Origin: an uncultured Collinsella sp. | Lineage (GTDB): Bacteria > Actinomycetota > Coriobacteriia > Coriobacteriales > Coriobacteriaceae | Assembly (NCBI GenBank): GCA_900762015.1 | Contig: CAAFEX010000057.1 | Location: 1 to 35,544, forward strand | Length of the DNA stretch: 35,544 nucleotides | Direction: 5' to 3' | Shown: one piece after another, positions 28,692-35,544 of the stretch | Layout: every line of letters starts with the position of its first letter | Numbering within the stretch: the stretch's first letter is position 1 | Made by a program: the position numbers and the translations under genes | Notes under the pieces: generated by a model | What the model was told of the DNA's origin: nothing | The model's database searches: none | The model's input: the letters and a program-made list of their open reading frames with translations, nothing else

Positions 28692-31286
28692 TTGAAGCTC
28701 ATCATCGCAGAGAAAAACGACGCCGCGCGTCAGATTGCCGAGCGTCTGTCCACGGGCAAACCCAAAAAGGACAAGGTGTACAACACCGCCATCTACCGTT
28801 TTGAGTGGAAGGGCGAGGAGTGCGTGACCATCGGCCTGGCCGGTCACATCCTTGCGCCCGATTTTTGCGACAGCGTGCTGTTCGATAAAAAGCTGGGCTG
28901 GTATTCGGTTACCGAGGACGGCGAGATGCTACCGGCCGACATGCCCGATGGCCTGGCACGCCCGCCCTACGACACCAAGCGCAAGCCGTTTCTTGCCGAC
29001 GGCATCTCCATCAAGGGCTGGAAGCTCGAGAGTCTGCCGTATCTCACCTGGGCACCCGTCATTAAGCTGCCGGCCGAGAAGGAACTCATCCGCTCGCTCA
29101 AGAACCTCGCCAAAAAGTCCGACAGTGTCATCATCGCCACGGACTTCGATCGCGAGGGCGAGCTGATCGGTTCGGACGCCCTCAACAAGGTGCGCGAGGT
29201 GGCGCCCGACTTGCCGGTCGCCCGCGCCCAGTATTCTTCGTTTACCAAGGCCGAGATCACGCAGGCCTTCGATAACCTTGTCTCGCTCGACCAGAACCTG
29301 GCCGACGCCGGCGAGAGCCGTCAGCACATCGACCTCATTTGGGGTGCGGTGCTCACGCGCTACCTGACGCTCGCCAAGTTTGGCGGCTTTGGCAACGTGC
29401 GTTCCGCCGGCCGCGTGCAGACGCCGACGCTTGCCCTGGTGGTCGAGCGCGAGCGCGAGCGCATGGCGTTTGTGCCCGAGGACTATTGGCAGATTCGCGG
29501 CATGGGCGCCGCGCAAGGCGCTGCCGAGGACGATCGCTTTAAGATCGCGCACAAGACGGCGCGCTTTACCGACAAGGATGCTGCTGAGACGGCGTACGGT
29601 CACGTTGACGGCGCTACGACGGCAACCGTCGCCGCGGTGACCAAGCGCTCGCGTAAGCAGCAGCCGCCCACGCCGTTTGCGACGACCTCGCTGCAGGCTG
29701 CCGCCGCGGCCGAGGGCATCTCACCTGCGCGTACCATGCGCATCGCCGAGTCCCTCTACATGGCGGGCCTCATCAGCTACCCGCGTGTCGACAATACCGT
29801 ATACCCCGCGACGCTTGATCTGGGCGCTGTGGTGAGTGACCTTGCAAAGATCAACCCGGCGCTGGCGCCCGTGTGCAAAAAGGTCCTCGCCGGCCCCATG
29901 AAGCCCACGCGCGGCAAGGTCGAGACCACCGACCACCCGCCTATCTATCCCACGGGCGAGGGCGATCCGTCCACGCTCGACGGCGGCCAGCGCAAGCTCT
30001 ACGACCTCATCGCCCGCCGCTTCCTAGCGACGCTTATGGGTCCCGCGACCATCGAAAACACTAAGCTCGAGCTCGACGTGAACGGTGAGCCGTTCGTGGC
30101 TTCGGGCGATGTGCTCGTGACCCCGGGTTTCCGCGAGGCGTACCCGTACGGACTCAAGCGCGACGAGCAGATGCCGCCGCTGGAGCAGGGCGATACGGTC
30201 GACGTGTTCGACATTAAGCTCGAGGCCAAGCAGACCGAGCCGCCCGCGCGCTACAGCCAGGGCAAGCTCGTGCAGGAGATGGAAAAGCGCGGCCTGGGCA
30301 CCAAGTCCACGCGCGCGAGCATCATCGAGCGCCTGTACGCCGTGCGCTATCTCAAAAACGATCCCGTGGAGCCGAGCCAGCTGGGCATCGCCATCATCGA
30401 CGCACTGACGCAGTTTGCCCCGCGCATCACGAGCCCCGATATGACCAGCGAGCTCGATGGCGACATGACCCGTGTGGAGCGCGGCGAGGATACCGAAGAG
30501 CATGTCGTGACGCACTCGCGCGCGCTGCTGGCTGGCGTGCTCGACGAGCTGCTCAAGCATACGCAGGAGCTGGGCGACGCCATCAGCGACGCCGTCACGG
30601 CCGATGCGCGCGTGGGCGCCTGCCCCAAGTGCGGCAAGGACCTGGTTATGAAGACGAGCGCCAAGACCCGTGGCAGCTTCATTGGCTGCATGGGATGGCC
30701 CGACTGCGATGTGACCTATCCGGTGCCGAGCGGCGTCAAGGTGAGCCCGCTCGAGGGCGAGGCGGCCGTGTGCCCCGAGTGCGGCGCGCCGCGCATTAAG
30801 TGCCAGCCGTTCCGCCAGAAGGCCTTCGAGATTTGCGTGAACCCCACGTGCCCCACCAACTACGAGCCTGACCTTAAGGTGGGCGAGTGCAAGGTGTGCG
30901 CCGAGGCCGGACGCCATGGCGACCTGATCGCGCACAAGAGCGAGAAGAGCGGCAAGCGCTTTATCCGCTGCACCAACTACGATGACTGCGGCGTGAGCTA
31001 TCCTCTGCCGGCGCGCGGTAAGCTCGAGGCGACGGGTGAGACCTGCCCCGAGTGCGGCGCCCCCATCGTGGTGGTCAACACGGCGCGCGGCCCGTGGCGC
31101 ATCTGCGTGAACATGGACTGCCCGACCAAGGAGAAGAAGCCGGCTCGCGGCCGCAAGACTACGACCAAGGCGAGTACGGCAAAGAAGACGACGGCGGCCA
31201 AGAAGACTTCGACCGCCAAGAAGTCGACCGCCAAGAAGACTGCCGCGAAAAAGACGACCACCAAGAAGGCGGCCGCCGACAAGTAG
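28692..31286 (+). CDS. topA: Type IA DNA topoisomerase, archaeal-like, with four zinc ribbons
   Basis: Relaxes negative supercoils through a transient 5'-phosphotyrosine. The protein has 864 residues; the start is TTG 28692 with TAGGAG 8 bases upstream. The TOPRIM domain has Glu7 and ATDFDREGELIG (Asp151, Asp153, Glu155). The catalytic Tyr363 lies in GLISYPRVDNTVYP. DLIWGAVLTRYLTLA and SYPRxDNTVYP look closer to archaeal TopA than to E. coli TopA (YMRTDS), and the usual Thr after Arg is Val. Four C4-type zinc ribbons follow near residues 638-830 (pairs such as CPKCG...C, CPECG...C, CKVC...C). The last 35 residues are Lys/Thr/Ala repeats like histone-H1 tails, probably for DNA binding. A terminator follows. 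Confidence 0.95.
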   Translation: MKLIIAEKNDAARQIAERLSTGKPKKDKVYNTAIYRFEWKGEECVTIGLAGHILAPDFCDSVLFDKKLGWYSVTEDGEMLPADMPDGLARPPYDTKRKPFLADGISIKGWKLESLPYLTWAPVIKLPAEKELIRSLKNLAKKSDSVIIATDFDREGELIGSDALNKVREVAPDLPVARAQYSSFTKAEITQAFDNLVSLDQNLADAGESRQHIDLIWGAVLTRYLTLAKFGGFGNVRSAGRVQTPTLALVVERERERMAFVPEDYWQIRGMGAAQGAAEDDRFKIAHKTARFTDKDAAETAYGHVDGATTATVAAVTKRSRKQQPPTPFATTSLQAAAAAEGISPARTMRIAESLYMAGLISYPRVDNTVYPATLDLGAVVSDLAKINPALAPVCKKVLAGPMKPTRGKVETTDHPPIYPTGEGDPSTLDGGQRKLYDLIARRFLATLMGPATIENTKLELDVNGEPFVASGDVLVTPGFREAYPYGLKRDEQMPPLEQGDTVDVFDIKLEAKQTEPPARYSQGKLVQEMEKRGLGTKSTRASIIERLYAVRYLKNDPVEPSQLGIAIIDALTQFAPRITSPDMTSELDGDMTRVERGEDTEEHVVTHSRALLAGVLDELLKHTQELGDAISDAVTADARVGACPKCGKDLVMKTSAKTRGSFIGCMGWPDCDVTYPVPSGVKVSPLEGEAAVCPECGAPRIKCQPFRQKAFEICVNPTCPTNYEPDLKVGECKVCAEAGRHGDLIAHKSEKSGKRFIRCTNYDDCGVSYPLPARGKLEATGETCPECGAPIVVVNTARGPWRICVNMDCPTKEKKPARGRKTTTKASTAKKTTAAKKTSTAKKSTAKKTAAKKTTTKKAAADK

Positions 31287-31314
31287 CGGCGCAGTCGGAA
31301 CATTGACTAAAACA

Positions 31315-31352
31315 AAAACGAGCGAGGACCTTAAAATCCTCGCTCGTTTTTT
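31315..31352 (+). terminator. Rho-independent terminator of topA
   Basis: A perfect 14-pair stem (31315-31328 with 31337-31350), with A and T runs included, followed by more T. It lies 28 bases after the topA stop codon. Confidence 0.9.
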
Positions 31353-31354
31353 AT

Positions 31355-31412
31355 CCGGCAGTTAGGGACGTTTCTTTTCTGCCGGCAGTTTAGGAACGTC
31401 CCTAACTGCCGG
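31355..31412. repeat. GGGAC-core hairpin repeat, compound CCGGCAGTTA type
   Basis: The ends CCGGCAGTTAGGGACGTT (31355-31372) and its exact inverse (31395-31412) give an 18-base perfect inverted repeat. The interior holds a second palindrome, CTGCCGGCAG, so it reads as two head-to-head copies. It abuts the topA terminator. Confidence 0.88.
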
Positions 31413-31430
31413 CTCGGGAACGACAAAGCG

Positions 31431-32414
31431 CTAGTTCACTTCGACGGGTTTGGCGCCGGGATAGCGCTCCTCAAAGTCTAGGCGGTACTTATTGTCATTG
31501 GTGCCCGCCACGTTGTCGCGCGACAGCGGCGCCACGATCTCATTCTTGTGGTCCGCAGGCTTGGCGTATTTCAGGCTGATCTCCCAGGCATCGCAGATCG
31601 CGTCAATGCGGTGATCCAGATCGTCGTATAGGGCGATGATGTCCTTCCAGGAGCTGTAGTTCTTGGAGCTCGTGGGGACGTCCAGGTCCTCGACGATGTC
31701 GTAATACTGCTCGATGGTGTCCTCCGTGCGCTCGGCGACGTCGGCGAGATTTTGACGGGTGGTGCGATCTTCTTCCAGATAGCTGCCGTTGAAGTTCTGC
31801 GCGCAGCCACGGACGTAGTTGTCGAGGTCTTCGAGCAGGTCGTAGTATTCGCTCAGTCGGCGGTAGAGGTTCTGCTCGGAGAGCGTTGCTTCGCCGCCAT
31901 CCTCGTCGTCATCGTCATCATCGTCGTACAGGCTGTTGGGATCGCCGAGAGGCTTTAGGTCATCGTCGTCGACGTCATGGTGCAGCTTAGCTACCTCGGC
32001 AGTCGTCTGCGTGGCGGCGTTGTCGAAAGGCTTGATCACAAAGAAGATGACCAGGGCGATGATAATCGCCACCAGCACAACGATAATGGCGATAAGCGGC
32101 CCGGTGCCGCTCTTTTTGGGAGCGGGCGCTTGTGGCTGAGCGGGTGCGTATGCAGGTGCCGGCTGCTGCTGAGGTGAACCGCCCACGACAGGGATGCGCT
32201 GCGTGGTCTCGACCGACACAGCACTTGCGGCGGGGTCGGGGCGATAGGCGAGAGGGTCGTCCGCCTTGGTTTGAGGCGTATCAAGGGAGCCGGTCTGCTC
32301 AAACGCGGGCTGGTCATTGCTCGCGGCCGATTGCTCAACGGGTGCACCGCACGAGGTGCAGAACTTGGCGTCGTCTGCAAGAAGCTTGCCGCACGAGGCG
32401 CAATACCGAGACAT
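31431..32414 (-). CDS. Zinc-ribbon membrane protein of unknown function
   Basis: A 327-residue protein. The N-terminus is a zinc ribbon, MSRYCASCGK...FCTSCGAP (two C-x2-C pairs). A Pro/Gln/Ala-rich linker leads to a transmembrane helix at about 105-127 (PLIAIIVVLVAIIIALVIFFV). The outside part begins with a very acidic stretch (YDDDDDDDED) and continues as an Asp/Tyr/Glu-rich helical region (SEYYDLLEDLDNYVRG, TIEQYYDIVEDLD). The layout is that of many Gram-positive zinc_ribbon_2 proteins with variable extracellular domains; the function is unknown. The start is fixed by AAAGGAG five bases upstream. It is convergent with topA. Confidence 0.85.
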   Translation of the reverse strand: MSRYCASCGKLLADDAKFCTSCGAPVEQSAASNDQPAFEQTGSLDTPQTKADDPLAYRPDPAASAVSVETTQRIPVVGGSPQQQPAPAYAPAQPQAPAPKKSGTGPLIAIIVVLVAIIIALVIFFVIKPFDNAATQTTAEVAKLHHDVDDDDLKPLGDPNSLYDDDDDDDEDGGEATLSEQNLYRRLSEYYDLLEDLDNYVRGCAQNFNGSYLEEDRTTRQNLADVAERTEDTIEQYYDIVEDLDVPTSSKNYSSWKDIIALYDDLDHRIDAICDAWEISLKYAKPADHKNEIVAPLSRDNVAGTNDNKYRLDFEERYPGAKPVEVN

Positions 32415-32484
32415 TGCCACTCCTTTCGCCACATTTCAATGCAATAAGACGATTATACCCAGCGTCCAAAATACTCCATCATAT

Positions 32485-32549
32485 GTTGCGGTGAAATAGG
32501 GACTGTTTGGCGGTCTCAGAGCTTCAATCAGCCCCTATTTCACCGCAAC
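32485..32549. repeat. GGGAC-core hairpin repeat, GTTGCGGTGAAATA type
   Basis: The arms GTTGCGGTGAAATAGGG (32485-32501) and the inverse (32533-32549) are perfect over 17 bases with a 31-base loop. GGGACTGTTTGG lies at the left arm-loop junction. It sits in the divergent region between the zinc-ribbon gene and tmk. Confidence 0.85.
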
Positions 32550-32654
32550 TTTGGAAAGGCACCTTTAGCCATTGGGGACGCGCCGAGCACTGGGGTATCA
32601 TGGCTTGGTTGCTATAACTCGCATTTACGCGCCTTGTAGGAAGGGGCTGCGCCC

Positions 32655-33338
32655 ATGGCTTTTGAGCCTGCTCAACATAGCTTTATCACGCTCGAGGGCG
32701 TCGACGGCGCCGGCAAGTCCACGCAGGCGCGCCTGCTTGCCCGCGCGCTCGAACTCGCTGGCTACCAGGTTGTGAGCCTGCGCGAGCCGGGCGGCACCGC
32801 CATCAGCGAAAAGATTCGCGCTTTGCTGCTCGACCCCGCCAACACGGCGATGGGAGACACCTGCGAGTTGCTGCTCTACGAGGCGGCGCGCGCCCAGTTG
32901 GTGCACGAGGTCATAGCCCCCGCCCTTGCGGCCGGCAAGGTGGTCCTGTGCGATCGCTTCTACGATTCCACGACCTGCTACCAGGCGTTTGCCGATGGCC
33001 TCGATCGCCAGATGGTGCGCGACGCCAACAACCTGGCCGTCGCGGGAACGCACCCGGCGCTCACACTCGTCTACCACATCACGCCCGAGCAGGCGGCGCT
33101 ACGCATGGCAGCCCGTGGCGCGGCGGATCGCATGGAGGCCAAGGGCATGGCATTCCAAGAGCGTGTCTACGAGGGGTTTTGCGCAATTGCTGCCGAGGAG
33201 CCAAACCGCGTAAAGCTCATCGACGCCACTACGACCGTCGAGGAAGTCTTCGAGAAGACGGTCGAGCAGGTTCGCGCGTACGGTCTCGACATTCCGCGGG
33301 AAGCCGTCGCCGCCGCGCTTGCCAAGGAGGCCGAGTAA
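32655..33338 (+). CDS. tmk: Thymidylate kinase
   Basis: Phosphorylates dTMP to dTDP for DNA synthesis, 227 residues. The P loop is TLEGVDGAGKSTQARLL (Lys21). LREPGGTAISEKIRALLL is the substrate loop, LCDRFYDSTTCYQAF carries the DR-Y motif, and the LID region is ARGAADRMEAKGMAF. The gene starts at ATG 32655 after GGAAGGGG. holB starts just after its stop codon (two bases apart) and ricT follows, an order common in Firmicutes and Actinobacteria. Confidence 0.95.
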   Translation: MAFEPAQHSFITLEGVDGAGKSTQARLLARALELAGYQVVSLREPGGTAISEKIRALLLDPANTAMGDTCELLLYEAARAQLVHEVIAPALAAGKVVLCDRFYDSTTCYQAFADGLDRQMVRDANNLAVAGTHPALTLVYHITPEQAALRMAARGAADRMEAKGMAFQERVYEGFCAIAAEEPNRVKLIDATTTVEEVFEKTVEQVRAYGLDIPREAVAAALAKEAE

Positions 33339-33339
33339 C

Positions 33340-34467
33340 ATGGCCCCCGCTCAGGCAAGCCTGCTGGCCAAGCTCGACACCCAAGAGCGCGTGCGCGACT
33401 TTTTGACCAATGCCGTCGCTAGCGGTCGCGCGTCGCACGCCTACCTGTTTTTGGGCGCGCCCGGCGCGGGCAAGCTCGACGCCGCGTGGGCGCTCGCCCA
33501 AGCCTTTCTGTGCGAGCAGGACGGCTGCGGCGCATGCGACAGCTGCGTGCGCGTTGCTCGGCATACGCATCCCGACGTGCACTATTACACGCCCGAGAGC
33601 GCCACGGGTTACCTCATTGCCCAGACCCGCGAGCTGCTCGATGACGTGCCGCTGGCGCCCATCCGCGCCAAGGCAAAGGTCTACATCATCGACCGTGCCG
33701 AGCAGCTGCGCGCCAACACCGCCAACGCGCTGCTCAAAACGCTCGAGGAGCCGCCCGAGGGCGTTATGTTCATCCTGTTGGGTACCTCGGCCGACGTGAT
33801 GCTGCCCACTATCGTGAGTCGTTGCCAGTGCGTGCCGTTTCGGCTGGTATCGCCCGCCGTCGCCGCGCAGGCCGTGAGCCGCGCCACCGGTCAGGACCCT
33901 GCGCGTTGCCGCATGGCCGTCGCCGTAGCGGGAAGCCCCACGCGTGGCATCGAGTTCCTCAAGAGCGCCGAGCGCCAGGACGCCCGCCGTCAGATGGTTC
34001 GCGCCATCGATTCGCTCATCGCCGCCGACGAGGCCGACGTGCTCAGCCGCGCCAAGTCACTCATCGTCGCCGTTAAGGCGCCGCTCGCCGAGGTCAAGTC
34101 CACACAGGAAAAGGTGCTCGAGCAAAACGCCGACTACCTGTCGCGTGGAGCATTGAAGCAGCTTGAGGACCGCAACAAGCGCGAACTCAACGCGCGCGAG
34201 CGTTCGGGTATCATGGAAGCGCTGGCGAGCGCGCGGACGCTCATGCGCGATGTGCTGCTGACACTTCAGGACGAGGCAGCCGACGTGGTGAACGAAGACG
34301 TGCGCGACACGATTGGTCGGCTTGCCGCCGCGACGAATGTTGCGGGTGCCACCCGGGCGCTCGAGGCAGTCGCGACCGCCGAGCGCAACATCGCCAGAAA
34401 CGTTACTCCCCAGCTGGCCATCGAGGTCATGCTGTTCGATATCAGGAAGGCACTGAAATGCCGTTAG
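33340..34467 (+). CDS. holB: DNA polymerase III delta' subunit
   Basis: A clamp-loader subunit of 375 residues. The AAA+ fold is visible with SHAYLFLGAPGAGKLDAAWALA; the P loop has Leu in place of Ser/Thr after Lys, which fits a subunit that does not hydrolyse ATP. A zinc module follows (CEQDGCGACDSCVRVARHTHPD), then KVYIIDRAEQLRANTANALLKTLEEPPEGVMFIL (Walker B region) and TIVSRCQ (the SRC motif of clamp loaders). The start at 33340 comes from AAGGAGG 9 bases upstream and the family's SLL...F start; in-frame codons before it lie inside tmk. It overlaps ricT by 10 bases. Confidence 0.93.
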   Translation: MAPAQASLLAKLDTQERVRDFLTNAVASGRASHAYLFLGAPGAGKLDAAWALAQAFLCEQDGCGACDSCVRVARHTHPDVHYYTPESATGYLIAQTRELLDDVPLAPIRAKAKVYIIDRAEQLRANTANALLKTLEEPPEGVMFILLGTSADVMLPTIVSRCQCVPFRLVSPAVAAQAVSRATGQDPARCRMAVAVAGSPTRGIEFLKSAERQDARRQMVRAIDSLIAADEADVLSRAKSLIVAVKAPLAEVKSTQEKVLEQNADYLSRGALKQLEDRNKRELNARERSGIMEALASARTLMRDVLLTLQDEAADVVNEDVRDTIGRLAAATNVAGATRALEAVATAERNIARNVTPQLAIEVMLFDIRKALKCR

Positions 34468-35544
34468 TCGTACCCGTTAAGTTTACCTACGCCTCGCGCG
34501 ACCTGTGGTTTGACCCACAGGATCTGGATATCCTCGAGGCCGATTATGCCATCTGCTCCACCGAGCGCGGAACCGAGATCGGCCTGGTCACGGCCGACCC
34601 CTTCGAGGTGCCGCTCGACGAAATCGGTCAGCCGCTCAAGCCCGTGTTGCGCGTGGCGAGCGACATCGACCTGCAGCTTGCCGACGACCTGGCCATCCAG
34701 GGCGACGAGGCCATGGTCGACTTCCGCCGCCTGGTCAAGGAGCTCGACCTCGAGATGAAGCCGGTCGGCGTCGAGTACCTGTTTGGCGGCGAGAAGGCCG
34801 TGTTCTACTTTGCGGCCGAGGAGCGCGTCGATTTTCGCCAGCTCGTCAAGGATCTGTCCTCGACGCTGCACATTCGCGTCGACATGCGCCAGATCGGCGT
34901 GCGCGACGAGACCCGCCTGGTGGGCGGCTATGCCCAGTGCGGACAGGAGCTCTGCTGTACGCGCTTTGGCGGACAGTTTGAGCCCGTCTCGATTCGCATG
35001 GCAAAAGAGCAGGACCTGCCGCTCAACTCGTCCAAGATTAGCGGCGTGTGCGGCCGCCTGATGTGCTGCCTGCGTTATGAGTTCGAGGCGTACAAGGACT
35101 TTAAGAGCCGTGCGCCCAAAAAGAAGACGCTCATCGATACGCCGCTTGGCAAGGCGCGTATCCAGGAATATGACACGCCGCGTGAGCAGCTGGTGCTTCG
35201 CTTGGAGAACGGCAAAGTCTTTAAGGTCAACCTGGCCGATATGACGTGCTCGGAGGGCTGCAAAAAGAAGGCCGCCGAGCAGGGCTGCAACTGCCGCCCC
35301 GATTGCGTGACGCGCGACGTGCTCGAACGCATCGAGTCGCCCGAGATGCGCCTGGCGCTCATGGAGCTCGATCGTGAGAACGGCGTCGACGTGGGCGATG
35401 GCCTGTCGAGTGCCGACCGTCTGGCCGGCACGTCGATGCCTAAGCGCCGTCGTCGCGATGCCGATTCCGATGCTCGCGCCGGTCAGGGCCAGGGCGAGGG
35501 CCGTGGCCGCGGAAAGGGCCGCGGCAAGGCCGAGGCGCCCGAGG
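34458..35544 (+). CDS. ricT: PSP1-domain protein RicT (YaaT), cut by window end
   Basis: The first 362 codons of a PSP1/RicT protein, partial at the 3' end. In Bacillus, RicT (YaaT) works with RicA and RicF as an iron-sulfur complex that aids RNase Y and phosphorelay control. The paired cysteine blocks are clear: GYAQCGQELCCTRFG (about residues 154-168) and GVCGRLMCCLRYEFEAYK (about 196-213). A further Cys cluster, CSEGCKKKAAEQGCNCRPDC, is at about 256-275. The last visible part is a basic Gly/Arg-rich tail. Its ATG lies within holB, so the two are translationally coupled. The RicA and RicF partners are not in the window. Confidence 0.92.
   Translation, partial: MPLVVPVKFTYASRDLWFDPQDLDILEADYAICSTERGTEIGLVTADPFEVPLDEIGQPLKPVLRVASDIDLQLADDLAIQGDEAMVDFRRLVKELDLEMKPVGVEYLFGGEKAVFYFAAEERVDFRQLVKDLSSTLHIRVDMRQIGVRDETRLVGGYAQCGQELCCTRFGGQFEPVSIRMAKEQDLPLNSSKISGVCGRLMCCLRYEFEAYKDFKSRAPKKKTLIDTPLGKARIQEYDTPREQLVLRLENGKVFKVNLADMTCSEGCKKKAAEQGCNCRPDCVTRDVLERIESPEMRLALMELDRENGVDVGDGLSSADRLAGTSMPKRRRRDADSDARAGQGQGEGRGRGKGRGKAEAPE

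Noticed and set aside
1..35544. Prophage, integrative element, CRISPR or defence system
   Set aside because: No integrase, transposase, structural phage gene, regular repeat-spacer array or known defence gene is visible. Composition and codon style look even across the genes.

Overview
The window is a GC-rich stretch of bacterial chromosome that looks like the actinobacterial class Coriobacteriia, most likely a Collinsella-type gut anaerobe. This is judged from gene content and style: an archaeal-like type IA topoisomerase, a cellobiose-type PTS locus, a DUF2207 protein, the tmk-holB-ricT order, and many short hairpin repeats between genes. No database search was run, so the genus is an inference. 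Nearly all genes are ordinary chromosomal genes. I see no phage, integrase, transposase gene, CRISPR array, rRNA or tRNA.

Layout. 1-616 (-): start of a glutamyl-Q tRNA(Asp) synthetase. 1132-3078: DUF2207 membrane protein. 3079-3594: repeat-rich gap. 3595-4236 (-): GNAT acetyltransferase. 4514-6121: purH. 6227-6934: unknown protein. 7108-8832: a two-component system of the BceRS/GraRS type without its usual transporter. 9036-9473 (-): universal stress protein. 9723-10703: uppP. 11037-13940: pcrA/uvrD helicase. 14229-15161 (-) and 15236-15955 (-): manA and a GntR/HutC regulator, divergent from a sugar operon. 16257-19940: GH1 (phospho-)beta-glucosidase and PTS EIIC, EIIB, EIIA. 20182-21135: ROK sugar kinase. 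21301-22224: Mn-dependent pyrophosphatase. 22493-23851: nhaA with a terminator-like leader. 23937-24191 (-): small unknown protein. 24342-25646: PLP aminotransferase. 25698-26012: STAS protein. 26166-27535: tatA-tatC. 27542-28637: hypA-hypB. 28692-31286: topA. 31431-32414 (-): zinc-ribbon membrane protein. 32655-35544: tmk, holB, ricT, the last cut by the window end.

How they work together. The centre (14.2-21.1 kb) is a carbohydrate block. The PTS would import and phosphorylate a beta-glucoside or cellobiose, the GH1 enzyme would cleave it, the GntR/UTRA protein would sense the sugar phosphate, and ManA and the ROK kinase could feed hexoses to glycolysis. The rest is housekeeping: purine synthesis, undecaprenyl phosphate recycling, DNA repair and topology, protein export, nickel enzyme maturation and the DNA polymerase clamp loader.

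The most unusual content is between the genes. At least nine short inverted-repeat elements have unrelated stems, yet most carry the same core, GGGAC followed by a G/T-rich stretch, just inside the 5' arm. There are also two very long nested hairpins (8914-9042 and 13963-14061), a composite element flanked by inverted repeats (3195-3419), and structured leaders before the sugar operon and nhaA. These suggest a REP-like modular element family that would repay genome-wide study.
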